From CAZWLY01 sp964634465 (GTDB taxonomy: Bacteria; Desulfobacterota; Desulfarculia; G963662305), in NCBI GenBank assembly GCA_964634465.1, contig CAZWLY010000002.1, positions 62,001-126,000 of the forward strand: DNA of 64,000 nt, read 5' to 3'. Below the pieces are notes generated by a model. The model did not search any database, was not told the DNA's origin, and saw nothing but the letters and a program-made list of their open reading frames with translations. Shown here in pieces: positions 1-8,023 of the stretch; position 1 is the first letter of the stretch; the number at the start of each line of letters is the position of its first letter. A program made the position numbers and the translations under genes.

Positions 1-2223
1 CTCTTCAGCCGGCTCAAGCTCATCGAGGAGTTGGGCCGGATGATGGTCGATACGGCGGGCCGGATCGGCTCGGGCGGGCCCCGGATGGAGGTCGAGGAGG
101 CGGCCGGGGCCAAGCCGGGCGTGGCCTTGATTTTGGTCAGGGTTCTGGAGGCGGACAAGCTGATTCAGGCCCACGGTCGGCGGTTTCTTCGAACCGTCCA
201 GCGACGGCTGGGCCGGAGCATCATCGAGGCGACCGGCCGGGACGGCTGCCCGGCCCGGCTCAGCGACGCTGTGTTCGCCTGGCTGGAGCCGGGCTTGAGC
301 GCCGAGGCGGCCCGGCAGAAGGCGGCGGCGTGGGCCGAGATGGTCGATCCAATCAAAGAGCCGGGCGTGGGGCGCATCGGCCTCAACCTGGCCGGCGGCG
401 TGGCCGCCTTCCCCGAGGACCTGCCCGGCCCCTGGAGTCTGGAGGGCGAGGAGGCGGTCGAGGACCTGGCCCGGGAACTGGAGGACCTGGCCGGCCGCTC
501 GCTGGCCCAGGCGGTGCGTCTGGGCGGCGGTTTCCTCTCCTTGGCCGAGGTCCGCCGCCGCTGCGGTTCGGTCATCGAGGTTCTCCCCCTGGGGCGGGTG
601 GTGGTCGATCTGGGCCGAGCCGTGGGCGTGGAGGAGGGGACGCGCTTTTACGTCGCCCACCACTCCGAATCCACGCCCGACGTCTACAAGGCCCAACTGA
701 CGCTTCTAAACGTCAGCCAGGAGCGCTCCACGGCCGAGATCACCGTGCTGGAGGACGACCGCTTCCCGGTCCAGGTCGGCGACAAGCTGGTGCTGGCCGA
801 GGACAAGGGCGATCTGAAGCTCAAGGCGGCCGACGAAAAGGTGATCGAGGTCGGCGGCGGGGAACTCAAGGTCCTGATCGATCAGTCGACCGGCCTCATC
901 AACGCCCGCTCGCTCACCCCCATCGCCGAGGCCTTGGCCGAGGGCGGCCGGGAATTCGCCCTGCTGGTGGCCCGGATGGAGGGCCTGATCCGCCAGCGCT
1001 CGCTGGTCGGCCAGCAGGCGGCCGACCGCCTCCTCGTCCGCCTGGCCGAGTTGGGCCAGGGCTTGTCCGAGGAGGCGATCATCGCCCGGGCCGGGGTGGA
1101 GTCGATCGCCGTCTTCCTGCCCGGGCTCGACGGCCGGAAGGGTCTGGAGGCGGCCCAACGGCTGGAGGAGAAGGCCAAGGCCGAGCTGGAGCAACTGCTG
1201 GCCATCGGCGTGGCCGCCCATCCCTTTTTGGACACGCCGCCGGCCGAGGTCCACGAGCGGGCCCTCAAGGCCCTGGACCACGCCTCGTTCCCCCAGGCCG
1301 AGAGCGTGGTCCTGTTCAACGCCGTCTCACTCAACGTCTCGGCCGACCGGCTCTACCAGCGGGGCGACATCGACGGCGCGGTGGCCGAGTACGAACGGGC
1401 CCTGGCCGTGGACCCGGACAACGTCAACGTCATCAACTCCCTGGGAGCCTGCTACGGCCAGTTGGGCCGGCTGGACGAGGCGGCCGAACTGTTCAGCCGG
1501 GCCGTCGAGCTGGCCGCCGACGATTTCATGGCCTGGTACAACCTGGGTCTGGTCCAACGCGGCCTGGGCCGTTTGGACGAGGCCGGCCGGGCGCTCAACA
1601 GGGCCTACGAGCTGGGCAGCGACGATTTCGCCGTGCTCTTCGCCCTGGGTCAGCTCAGCCTGGACAGGGGCCAGCCGGCCGCGGCGACGGAATGGTTCGA
1701 GCGGGCGGCCGAGGCCGACCCGGACCGGCCGGTCATCCACCGCTGGTACGGCGAGGCGCTGGCGCTTACCGGTCGGCCCGAGAAGGCCATGGCCCAGTTC
1801 AAGGCGGCGGTCAAGGCCAATCCGGCCGACGCGGCCTCACTGTCCTGGCTGGGCCGGCTCTACCTCGACGGCAGGCGCGACCAGGAGGTGGCCTTGAGCC
1901 TGACCAGACAGGCGGTCGAGCTGGAGCCGGACAACCCTCTCTACCGGCAGCGGTTGGGCTGGGCGCTGCTGTTCAACGATCGACCCGAGCAGGCCCTGGA
2001 GGAGTTTCAAACGGCGCTGGCGCACGGCGAGCGAGCCTCGGAGATGGTCTGGGGGCTGGGTCTGGCCCTGGCCGGGTTGGACCGGCTGGAAGAGGCCGCG
2101 GCCACTCTGGCCGAGGCGGCCGAACTCAACCCCGACGACGAGGCGATCAAGGCCGACCTGGAGCGCATCAGGGCCCGACTGGAAGAGGTCGTCGCGGCCG
2201 AGGCCAAGGCCGAATCCGATTGA
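1..2223 (+). CDS. TPR protein with degenerate GGDEF-like domains (5' partial)
   Basis: The frame is open from base 1, so the true start probably lies before the window; the first ATG is at 31. Counting from 31, residues about 35-150 and 285-430 look like two decayed diguanylate-cyclase folds. The second opens with DQSTGLINARSL, like the DxLTGLxNRR helix, but the GGDEF position reads AGVESIAVFLPG, so cyclase activity is not expected. From about residue 440 to the end run roughly eight tetratricopeptide repeats with the usual Trp/Leu-Gly-Tyr/Ala-Pro spacing (for example YNLGLVQRGLGRLDEA), which make a protein-protein interaction scaffold. No membrane segment is visible in the part present. Most likely a cytoplasmic signalling or assembly scaffold; the exact role is unknown. 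The next gene is convergent. Confidence 0.7.
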   Translation, partial: LFSRLKLIEELGRMMVDTAGRIGSGGPRMEVEEAAGAKPGVALILVRVLEADKLIQAHGRRFLRTVQRRLGRSIIEATGRDGCPARLSDAVFAWLEPGLSAEAARQKAAAWAEMVDPIKEPGVGRIGLNLAGGVAAFPEDLPGPWSLEGEEAVEDLARELEDLAGRSLAQAVRLGGGFLSLAEVRRRCGSVIEVLPLGRVVVDLGRAVGVEEGTRFYVAHHSESTPDVYKAQLTLLNVSQERSTAEITVLEDDRFPVQVGDKLVLAEDKGDLKLKAADEKVIEVGGGELKVLIDQSTGLINARSLTPIAEALAEGGREFALLVARMEGLIRQRSLVGQQAADRLLVRLAELGQGLSEEAIIARAGVESIAVFLPGLDGRKGLEAAQRLEEKAKAELEQLLAIGVAAHPFLDTPPAEVHERALKALDHASFPQAESVVLFNAVSLNVSADRLYQRGDIDGAVAEYERALAVDPDNVNVINSLGACYGQLGRLDEAAELFSRAVELAADDFMAWYNLGLVQRGLGRLDEAGRALNRAYELGSDDFAVLFALGQLSLDRGQPAAATEWFERAAEADPDRPVIHRWYGEALALTGRPEKAMAQFKAAVKANPADAASLSWLGRLYLDGRRDQEVALSLTRQAVELEPDNPLYRQRLGWALLFNDRPEQALEEFQTALAHGERASEMVWGLGLALAGLDRLEEAAATLAEAAELNPDDEAIKADLERIRARLEEVVAAEAKAESD

Positions 2224-2416
2224 GGCCGCCCCAGCCGGTCTCCGGGCGCATCTCTTCTCGAATTGAAGGACTCATCGAACACCGGGTGATCGGCCGCGGG
2301 AGTGAAAGCGGTTCGCAGGTTGCCCCTGTGGCCGCCCCGTGGCCCGGAATGGAACCCCCTGGGGGTTAACCTGGTTCCTGTTTGCCCGGCCGGCCCGAAT
2401 GGCATATCATTGGAAA

Positions 2417-2977
2417 TCAGCCTTTGTTCCCGCCTCGGCCGGGGTCCGATGTGGCGGGAACCAGCCGTCCGGTCCAGGCGGCGGCCGCCGCCGTAAGAGA
2501 CTCCATCAGCGGCGGACGGACGCCGGCCGAAGACCAGTGCGGTTGGCTCAACCCCGGTCGGCGGTGGAGGTGGATCCGGCCGGAAAAGGCCCGGCCGGGA
2601 GCGAACAGGTTGGTCACGAAGCGGCGGTTGAGCCTCACCCCCTGGGCGGCGAACCGGCTGGAGATGTCGTCGAGGAAGGCGGCCCTGGTTCGTTGCTCGG
2701 TGAAGAAGCGGACCAACTCGGCCAGGTCCCGCTCCCGGGACCCAAAGGCGGACGTGACGGCCGTCTTGGGCGCGGGGCGGGGCGCGTCGAACGGCCCGCC
2801 GGCGATGAGTTTCTGGTAGGCTTGAGTGATCCTCAGGAAGCGCTCGGCCGCGCCGGGATCGTCGGGGTTGCGGTCGGGATGATGAACCAGCGCCTGGCGG
2901 CGAAAGGCCCGCTTCAATTCCCTGGCGGCCGCCTGGGTGCTCAGCCCCAAAAGCTTTAGGCATTGGGCTTCGGTCAA
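2417..2977 (-). CDS. DnaJ-domain protein
   Basis: The 186-residue product starts with a J domain at residues about 3-60: helix II ELKRAFRRQALVHHPDRNPD carries the HPD motif that stimulates DnaK ATPase, followed by AERFLRITQAYQKL. No Gly/Phe-rich region or cysteine zinc repeats follow, so this is a type III J protein, not DnaJ itself. The rest (residues 65-186) is basic and aromatic and not recognised; it may choose the client. The upstream bases GGTTCCTCC on the plus strand read as GGAGGAACC on the coding strand, a good ribosome site for the ATG at 2977. It diverges from the MEMO-family gene with only 70 bp between them. Confidence 0.8.
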   Translation of the reverse strand: MTEAQCLKLLGLSTQAAARELKRAFRRQALVHHPDRNPDDPGAAERFLRITQAYQKLIAGGPFDAPRPAPKTAVTSAFGSRERDLAELVRFFTEQRTRAAFLDDISSRFAAQGVRLNRRFVTNLFAPGRAFSGRIHLHRRPGLSQPHWSSAGVRPPLMESLTAAAAAWTGRLVPATSDPGRGGNKG

Positions 2978-3047
2978 GGAGGAACCCTCCGGTGTCTTTC
3001 AATCATCTTAGCATCTATTCGACCCATTTCCATAACGGAGTTGCGGC

Positions 3048-4259
3048 GTGACCGAAGAGGAACTGCCCAGGGCCAGGGGGCTCAACGCCCAGCCGATCAA
3101 GCTCGAGGGCCAGACCGCCTTCATGGTCCAGGACCCCCTGGGGCTCAACCCCCGGCCGGTCATCCTCCAGCCGGCCGCCTATCTGGTTCTGGCCATGCTC
3201 GACGGCCAAAGCGGGCTAGACGATATCCGCGCCGCCTGCCGCCAAAGGCTGGGGGTGAGCCTTACCGCCCAGGCGGTGCTGAACATAGTCGAGCGACTGG
3301 ACGAGTTTCTCCTGCTCGACACCGAGCGGGCGAGAAGGGCCAAGGCGGCGGCCGCGGCCGACTTTGCCGCGGCCGATCATCGCCCGGCCAGCCACGCCGG
3401 CCTGAGCTACCCCGGCCGGGCCGGCGAACTTAGGGCCGAGCTGGATCGGATCCTGTCGCTGGCCGAACCGAGCCCCGAGCCCGACCTCATCGGCCTGGTC
3501 GCGCCCCACATCGACCTCGCCCGGGGGGCGGCCGTCTACGCCTCGGCATATCAAGCCCTGCCGCGGCCGGAGGACGGTCGGGACCGGCTCTACGTGCTGC
3601 TGGGCACGGCCCACACTCCGACCGAGGCGATGTTCATCCCCTGCACCAAGGACTTCGTCACCCCCCTCGGCCGGGCCCGGACCGAAGCCGGCCCGGCAAA
3701 ACGTCTGGCGGCGGCGGCCGGCCCGGCGGCGGAAAACGACGTCCTGGTCCACCTAAACGAGCACAGCTTGGAGTTTCAGATCATCTTTCTCCAGCACCTA
3801 ATCGACCCCGAGGTCAGGATTCTGCCCATCCTGTGCGGCGGTTTGGCCCAGGCCTCGGCGGGCGGCGACTCGCCGGCCAGCCAGGGGATCGGCGACGAGT
3901 TCGTGGTGCTGTTGAGTGAGATAGTCGAACGGGAAGGGGCGTTGGTCGTGATCGGGGCCGACCTGGCTCACGTCGGCCCCCAGTTCGGCCACGCCGAGCC
4001 GGTCTCCCCGGCCGACCAGGAGGCGGTCCGCCGGAAGGACATGGAATTCTTGAAGCTGGTCGCCGAGCGCAACGCCGAGGCGGCCTTCGAGCTGATCGCC
4101 GACGAGCTGGACTCCAGGAACGTCTGCGGCCTGGGCCCGATCTACGCCGCCCTGCGCCTCCTGGGACCCGGCCCGGGCCGCCTGGCGGGCTACGAGCAGT
4201 GGTTGGACGAGGGCGGCTCGGGTCTCGTCTCCTTCGCCGCCGCCGTATTTACCAAATAA
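3048..4259 (+). CDS. MEMO1 / AmmeMemoRadiSam system protein B family
   Basis: The 403-residue product starts at a GTG after CGGAG. Residues about 1-100 form a small N-terminal domain with a PqqD-like look (LDGQSGLDDIRAACRQR). The rest matches the MEMO1 fold: APHIDLARGAAVYASAY, LLGTAHTPTEAMFIPCTKDF, LNEHSLEFQIIFLQHL and IGADLAHVGPQFG contain the conserved His/Asp/Cys constellation related to extradiol dioxygenases. The biochemical role of bacterial MEMO proteins is not settled. The usual companions (AMMECR1 and a radical SAM protein) are not adjacent here, so the gene stands alone. Length fits the family plus an extra N-terminal domain. Confidence 0.85.
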   Translation: MTEEELPRARGLNAQPIKLEGQTAFMVQDPLGLNPRPVILQPAAYLVLAMLDGQSGLDDIRAACRQRLGVSLTAQAVLNIVERLDEFLLLDTERARRAKAAAAADFAAADHRPASHAGLSYPGRAGELRAELDRILSLAEPSPEPDLIGLVAPHIDLARGAAVYASAYQALPRPEDGRDRLYVLLGTAHTPTEAMFIPCTKDFVTPLGRARTEAGPAKRLAAAAGPAAENDVLVHLNEHSLEFQIIFLQHLIDPEVRILPILCGGLAQASAGGDSPASQGIGDEFVVLLSEIVEREGALVVIGADLAHVGPQFGHAEPVSPADQEAVRRKDMEFLKLVAERNAEAAFELIADELDSRNVCGLGPIYAALRLLGPGPGRLAGYEQWLDEGGSGLVSFAAAVFTK

Positions 4260-4281
4260 TTATAAGCCGGCGTCCGCATGG

Positions 4282-4311
4282 AAAAAGCCGCCTGCCCATG
4301 GGAAGGGCGGC
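4282..4311 (-). terminator. Intrinsic terminator downstream of HU gene
   Basis: On the minus strand the sequence reads GCCGCC, a 13-base loop region that can pair further (CCC with GGG), GGCGGC, then TTTTT. It lies 58 bp past the HU stop codon and between two convergent genes, so it may also act on the MEMO-family transcript. Confidence 0.6.
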
Positions 4312-4368
4312 GACTCACCCGTTGGGGGCTCTTGATGGCCCAGCGGAGGCTGGACAGCCGGTCTCGGG

Positions 4369-4638
4369 TCAGATCGACTCTTTGAGGGCCTTGCCCGGCT
4401 TGAACTTGACCGTCTTGCTGGCCTTGATCTGGATGGTTTCTCCAGTCTGGGGATTGCGGCCGGTCCGGGCTTTGCGGTTGGATACCGAGAAGGTTCCGAA
4501 ACCGGTTAAAGTCAGCTTGCCTGACTTCTTCAAGGACTTGGCAACATTGGCCATGAAAGCGTTTAGCGCGCGCTCCGCATCGGCTTTGGTCAGGTTGGCG
4601 TCGGAGGCGATGGCGGCCACCAGTTCAGCCTTGGTCAT
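4369..4638 (-). CDS. hup: HU-family DNA-binding protein
   Basis: This is an 89-residue histone-like protein. MTKAELVAAIA at the start, the GFGTFSVSNRKARTGRNPQT arm region and KFKPGKALKESI at the end are diagnostic of HU/IHF; the arm (R-x-x-R-x-G-R-N-P) is the DNA-bending ribbon. A longer in-frame ATG exists at 4755, but the start at 4638 is preferred: it is preceded by AGGGGG and gives the standard HU length. It has its own promoter (4768-4797) with an untranslated leader of about 120 nt, and a terminator downstream. Dimeric nucleoid protein. Whether it is HU or an IHF subunit cannot be decided by eye, but HU is more likely from the length. Confidence 0.95.
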   Translation of the reverse strand: MTKAELVAAIASDANLTKADAERALNAFMANVAKSLKKSGKLTLTGFGTFSVSNRKARTGRNPQTGETIQIKASKTVKFKPGKALKESI

Positions 4639-4767
4639 GTCGGTCCCCCTTTGTGACTGTGTCCCAGAGATTTTTTTGTTTACACCAATAAACCCACCGT
4701 CATGAGGATCCGGCATGCGGCCGGCCGGTGACACGCGGGTGATAAGCGTTGACAAGATGATAGTGGT

Positions 4768-4797
4768 ATATTAGGAACTGTCAAAATCAAAAGTCAA
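4768..4797 (-). promoter_or_regulatory. Sigma70-type promoter for HU gene
   Basis: On the minus strand: -35 TTGACT, 18-bp spacer, -10 TAATAT, in an AT-rich stretch that stands out from the GC-rich surroundings. The spacing and both hexamers are close to consensus. It points at the HU start about 130 bp away. Confidence 0.55.
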
Positions 4798-4835
4798 GCC
4801 CTTTCGCCCGCGTCCGCCGGAATTCGGGACGTTTT

Positions 4836-5426
4836 ATGATCGATCTGGTTCAAGGTTGGTTTTCAGAGAGCGCCAAGGCCCAAGAGCGTCTGGTCGAGGC
4901 CCAGGGCCAAACCATTCTCGCCGCGGCCGAGCTGATCGCCGATGCTTTCAGCGCGGGGAGAAAATTACTCATACTGGGTAACGGCGGCTCGGCCGCCGAC
5001 GCCCAGCACCTGGCCGCCGAGTTCGTCAACCGCTTCCGCATCGAACGCCCGCCCTTGCCGGCGATGGCCTTGACGACCGACACTTCGGTCATCACCAGCA
5101 TCGCCAACGACTACTCGTTCGACGACATATTCGTCAAGCAGATCAAGGCCTTGGCCAAGGCCGGCGACGTGGTCCTGGCCATCTCCACCTCGGGCCGATC
5201 GCTAAACGTCCTCAACGCCGTCCGCGAGGCCGCGGCCCGCGGCGCGAGGACCGTCGCCCTGACCGGGAAAGACGGCGGGCTGTTGGCGGCCGAGGGTGAG
5301 TTGGCCATCGTGGTTCCGGCCGAGTCGACGCCGATCATCCAGGAGTGCCACCTCATCGTCGAGCACTTGATCTGCGAGCTGGTGGACGCCATCCTCTTCA
5401 CCCATCCGGAGGGGGCAGTTGACTAA
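4836..5426 (+). CDS. gmhA: Phosphoheptose isomerase (SIS domain)
   Basis: The 196-residue product is one SIS domain. LILGNGGSAADAQHLAAEFV, the STSGRSLNVLNAV phosphosugar loop and QECHLIVEHLICELV at the C-terminus, which carries the catalytic Glu/His and zinc ligands of GmhA, identify sedoheptulose-7-phosphate isomerase. It makes D-glycero-D-manno-heptose 7-phosphate, the first step to ADP-heptose for lipopolysaccharide core, in the cytoplasm. Its end overlaps the next gene by 8 bp, so translation is likely coupled. Length matches the family (about 190-200). No other heptose gene is in the window. Confidence 0.92.
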   Translation: MIDLVQGWFSESAKAQERLVEAQGQTILAAAELIADAFSAGRKLLILGNGGSAADAQHLAAEFVNRFRIERPPLPAMALTTDTSVITSIANDYSFDDIFVKQIKALAKAGDVVLAISTSGRSLNVLNAVREAAARGARTVALTGKDGGLLAAEGELAIVVPAESTPIIQECHLIVEHLICELVDAILFTHPEGAVD

Positions 5427-6381
5427 GCGGATCGATTTGAACCGGATCGTCACCTATGAGCTGGCCGGGCGCGGCTCCAAGGTCGAGGCCGGCGACGCCA
5501 GCCGCCCCTGGCGGGTCGGCGGCAGCCTGTCCGAGTTCATCGACCGCCTGCCCGACATCCTGGCCGGCCGGGATTTCAGGGCGGTGGTGGAGGCTCTCGT
5601 TTCGGCCGTTCGGGCGTCGAAAAAGGTCGTGCTGGGCATGGGCGCCCATCCGATCAAGGTCGGGCTTTCGCCGATCATCATCGACCTCATCGAGCGCGGT
5701 CTTCTGGCCGGGATCGCCATGAACGGGGCCGGAATCATTCACGATTCCGAGCTGGCCATGGTTGGCCGGACCTCGGAGGAGGTGGCCGACGAGATCAAGA
5801 CCGGCCGCTTCGGCATGGCCAGGGAGACCGGCCGCGACATCAACCGGGCCATCAGCGCCGGCGTGGCCGACGGTCTGGGCCTGGGCGCGGCGGTGGGCCG
5901 CTGGCTCCATCAGGGCGGTCTGGCCCACCCGGAGATGTCCATCCTGGCCGCGGCCTGGCGGAATGATGTCCCGGTCACGGTCCACGTGGCCGTCGGCACC
6001 GATATCATCCACATGCACCCCGCGGTCGATCCGGAGGCGATCGGGCTGGGTTCTCACCGCGACTTTCTGACCTTCACCGGTCTGGTGGCCGAGTTGGAGG
6101 GCGGGGTCTACATCAATCTGGGCTCGGCGGTCATCCTGCCCGAAGTGTTCCTCAAGGCCGTCACTCTGGCCCGCAACCTGGGCCATGCCGTGGCCAAGAT
6201 AACCACCGTCAACCTGGACTTCATCCGCCACTACCGCCCCACGGTCAACGTGGTCGAGCGGCCGACCTTGTCCGGCGGCCGGGGATTCGCCCTGACCGGC
6301 CACCACGAGCTGCTCTTCCCGCTGATTTGCGCCGCCTGGCTGGAGGGGCTCGAGGGCGAGGGAGGTTCGGATGGGACGTGA
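5419..6381 (+). CDS. Deoxyhypusine-synthase-like protein of unknown function
   Basis: The 320-residue product starts at a TTG preceded by GGAGGGGG and overlaps gmhA by 8 bp. Conserved-looking blocks are MGAHPIKVGLSPIIIDLIER, NGAGIIHDSELAMVGRTSEE, GRFGMARETGRDIN, VTVHVAVGTDIIHMHP and TGHHELLFPLICAAW. The order and spacing of the last blocks resemble the NAD-binding Rossmann core of deoxyhypusine synthase (GTDIIH at the DGSLGD position, HHELLFPLI at the DASLVFPLL position). The catalytic Trp-Gly-Lys motif of true synthases is not seen. Bacteria lack eIF5A, so another NAD-dependent reaction is likely. Coupling to gmhA hints at sugar or envelope metabolism, but that is inference. Confidence 0.6.
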   Translation: MTKRIDLNRIVTYELAGRGSKVEAGDASRPWRVGGSLSEFIDRLPDILAGRDFRAVVEALVSAVRASKKVVLGMGAHPIKVGLSPIIIDLIERGLLAGIAMNGAGIIHDSELAMVGRTSEEVADEIKTGRFGMARETGRDINRAISAGVADGLGLGAAVGRWLHQGGLAHPEMSILAAAWRNDVPVTVHVAVGTDIIHMHPAVDPEAIGLGSHRDFLTFTGLVAELEGGVYINLGSAVILPEVFLKAVTLARNLGHAVAKITTVNLDFIRHYRPTVNVVERPTLSGGRGFALTGHHELLFPLICAAWLEGLEGEGGSDGT

Positions 6382-6751
6382 AGTCAAAGTCATTGTCGGC
6401 GAGTTGACCTTTGACGGGTCGCTGAACGACTCGCCCACGGCCGAGGCCGTCTGGCGGGCCCTGCCCCTCGAGGCAGCCTGCCAGCGCTGGGGCGAGGAGT
6501 TTTACGGCGCCGTGCCGATCGAGACCGAGCTGGAGCCAGAGGCGACCGACCTGCCCCAAGCCGGCGACCTGGGCTACTGGCCGCCGGGGCGAGCCCTGTG
6601 CCTTTTTTGGGGACCGACCCCGGCCAGCCAGGGCGACGAGATAAGGGCGGCCAGCCCGGTCAACATCGTCGGCCGGATCAGGGGCGACCTGACGCCGCTG
6701 AGCGGCTTGGGCCGGCAGGCGGTCATCCGCATCGAGAGGGCCGGCTCTTGA
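6371..6751 (+). CDS. Cyclophilin-like fold protein
   Basis: The 126-residue product overlaps the upstream gene by 11 bp. It resembles the small cyclophilin-like (DUF369-type) family: IVGELTFDGSLNDSPTAEAVWRALPL at the start (N-terminal strand plus short helix), WGEEFYGAVPIE, GDLGYWPPGRALCLFWGP and NIVGRIRGDLTPL. Such proteins are found in archaea and anaerobes and have no established enzymatic activity. No signal peptide. It probably belongs to the gmhA transcription unit because of the overlap. Confidence 0.7.
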   Translation: MGREVKVIVGELTFDGSLNDSPTAEAVWRALPLEAACQRWGEEFYGAVPIETELEPEATDLPQAGDLGYWPPGRALCLFWGPTPASQGDEIRAASPVNIVGRIRGDLTPLSGLGRQAVIRIERAGS

Positions 6752-6812
6752 TCCGCCTTGAAAAATCGAAGCCGCGGCCTTATATTTGGGCAGACCAGAT
6801 CAGGAGCGAGTG

Positions 6813-7025
6813 ATGCCCATCTACGAGTTCAAATGCCGGGGCTGCGATCAAGAGTTCGAGAAACTGGTGTTCAACAAGGACGACGTCTTTTGTCCCCACT
6901 GCGATAGCCGGGACCTGATCCGGCTGATGTCGGCCTGCTCGTTCAAGTCCGAGGGCGGGGTGGTTTCGTCGGCCGGCGGCGGCTGCTCCGGTTGTTCGGC
7001 CTCTAGTTGCGCCTCGTGCCACTGA
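6813..7025 (+). CDS. FmdB-family zinc ribbon protein
   Basis: The 70-residue product starts with MPIYEFKCRGC and has CxxC pairs CRGC and CPHC, the FmdB-type regulatory zinc ribbon. The tail is Ser/Gly/Cys-rich (CSGCSASSCASC), common in these proteins. The start at 6813 is used instead of an upstream in-frame one at 6786 because all relatives begin MPxYEF/Y and GGAGCG lies just before it. FmdB was first linked to formamidase expression, but the general role is unknown. It lies between the gmhA run and hemC. Confidence 0.85.
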   Translation: MPIYEFKCRGCDQEFEKLVFNKDDVFCPHCDSRDLIRLMSACSFKSEGGVVSSAGGGCSGCSASSCASCH

Positions 7026-7050
7026 GCGCCGGTAAAAACCCAATCGCCAT

Positions 7051-7075
7051 CGGGCAAGGCCGGCGGCCTTGCCCG
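7051..7075 (+). promoter_or_regulatory. Strong hairpin upstream of hemC
   Basis: An 11-bp perfect stem, CGGGCAAGGCC / GGCCTTGCCCG, with a 3-nt loop, lies between the FmdB gene and hemC and is followed only by GTTTC, so the U-tract is poor. It may be a weak terminator or a processing element separating the hem genes from the upstream unit. Confidence 0.45.
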
Positions 7076-7096
7076 GTTTCGTAAGGAGGCCGGGCC

Positions 7097-8023
7097 CTGT
7101 CCAACCGATTCGTCATTGCCACCAGAGGCAGCAAGCTGGCCCTGACCCAGTCCGGTTGGGTGGCCGACCGACTGGCGGGAATCAAGCCGGGCCTGGTCAC
7201 GGCTCTGCTCAAGGTGACCACCACCGGCGACAAGATCCTGGACGCCCCCCTGGCCAAGATCGGCGGTAAGGGCCTGTTCGTCAAGGAGATCGAGGAGGCC
7301 GTCCTCGACGGCCGGGCCCAGGCCGCGGTCCACTCCATAAAGGACGTTCCAGCCGAGCTGCCGGACGGTCTCCATCTGGCCGCCATCCCGGTCCGGGAGG
7401 ACGTTCGCGACGTCTTGATCTCCCGCTCCGGGGCCAAGCTCGCCGAATTGTCGCCCGGAGCCAAGGTCGGCACCTCCAGCCTGCGCCGGGCGGCCCAGCT
7501 CAAGGCGTATCGGCCCGATCTGGAGATCGTTTCGGTTCGGGGCAATGTGGATACCAGGCTTGGCAAGCTCGAAGAGGGCCTGATCGACGCCGTCGTGCTG
7601 GCTGCGGCCGGGCTCAAGCGCCTGGGGCTCGAGGACAGGGCGAGCGAGTTTATCGACCCCAAACTGATCCTGCCGGCCGTCGGTCAGGGTGCGCTGGGCG
7701 TGGAGTGCCGGATCGACGACGGCCCGACCAACGAGCTGTTGGCCGCCATCGACGACCCGGAGACCAGGATTCGGGTCATCGCCGAGCGGTCGTTCCTGGC
7801 CCGACTGGAGGGCGGCTGCCAGGTGCCCATCGCCTGTCTGGCCAGGGTGGACGGCGAGCGAATGAGCCTCGAAGGCATGGTCGCCGGGCTCGAGGGCCGG
7901 CCGATGATCCGGCTCGGAATCGAGGGCCCAGCCGCCGAGGCCGAGCGGTTGGGGCGGGAGTTGGCCGAGGAGATTCTGGGCCGGGGCGGCGACAAGATAC
8001 TGGGGGAGGTCTACGGCAAATGA
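7097..8023 (+). CDS. hemC: Hydroxymethylbilane synthase (porphobilinogen deaminase)
   Basis: It polymerises four porphobilinogens to hydroxymethylbilane in tetrapyrrole synthesis. Clear motifs are FVIATRGSKLALTQSGWV, HSIKDVPAELPDGL, VGTSSLRRAAQLKAYRPDL, RGNVDTRL, LPAVGQGALGVECR and LEGGCQVPIACL, where the Cys binds the dipyrromethane cofactor. The only ATG/GTG/TTG start in this frame is GTG at 7160, which would delete the essential first strand. The frame is closed by TAA at 7082. The CTG at 7097, 7 nt after GGAGG, gives a 308-residue protein of normal length, so a CTG start is proposed. The end overlaps the next gene in an ATGA. Confidence 0.93.
   Translation: MSNRFVIATRGSKLALTQSGWVADRLAGIKPGLVTALLKVTTTGDKILDAPLAKIGGKGLFVKEIEEAVLDGRAQAAVHSIKDVPAELPDGLHLAAIPVREDVRDVLISRSGAKLAELSPGAKVGTSSLRRAAQLKAYRPDLEIVSVRGNVDTRLGKLEEGLIDAVVLAAAGLKRLGLEDRASEFIDPKLILPAVGQGALGVECRIDDGPTNELLAAIDDPETRIRVIAERSFLARLEGGCQVPIACLARVDGERMSLEGMVAGLEGRPMIRLGIEGPAAEAERLGRELAEEILGRGGDKILGEVYGK

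Noticed and set aside
330..2369. 679-residue frame overlapping the TPR gene
   Set aside because: Arg/Gly/Pro-rich +1/+2 shadow, no domain.
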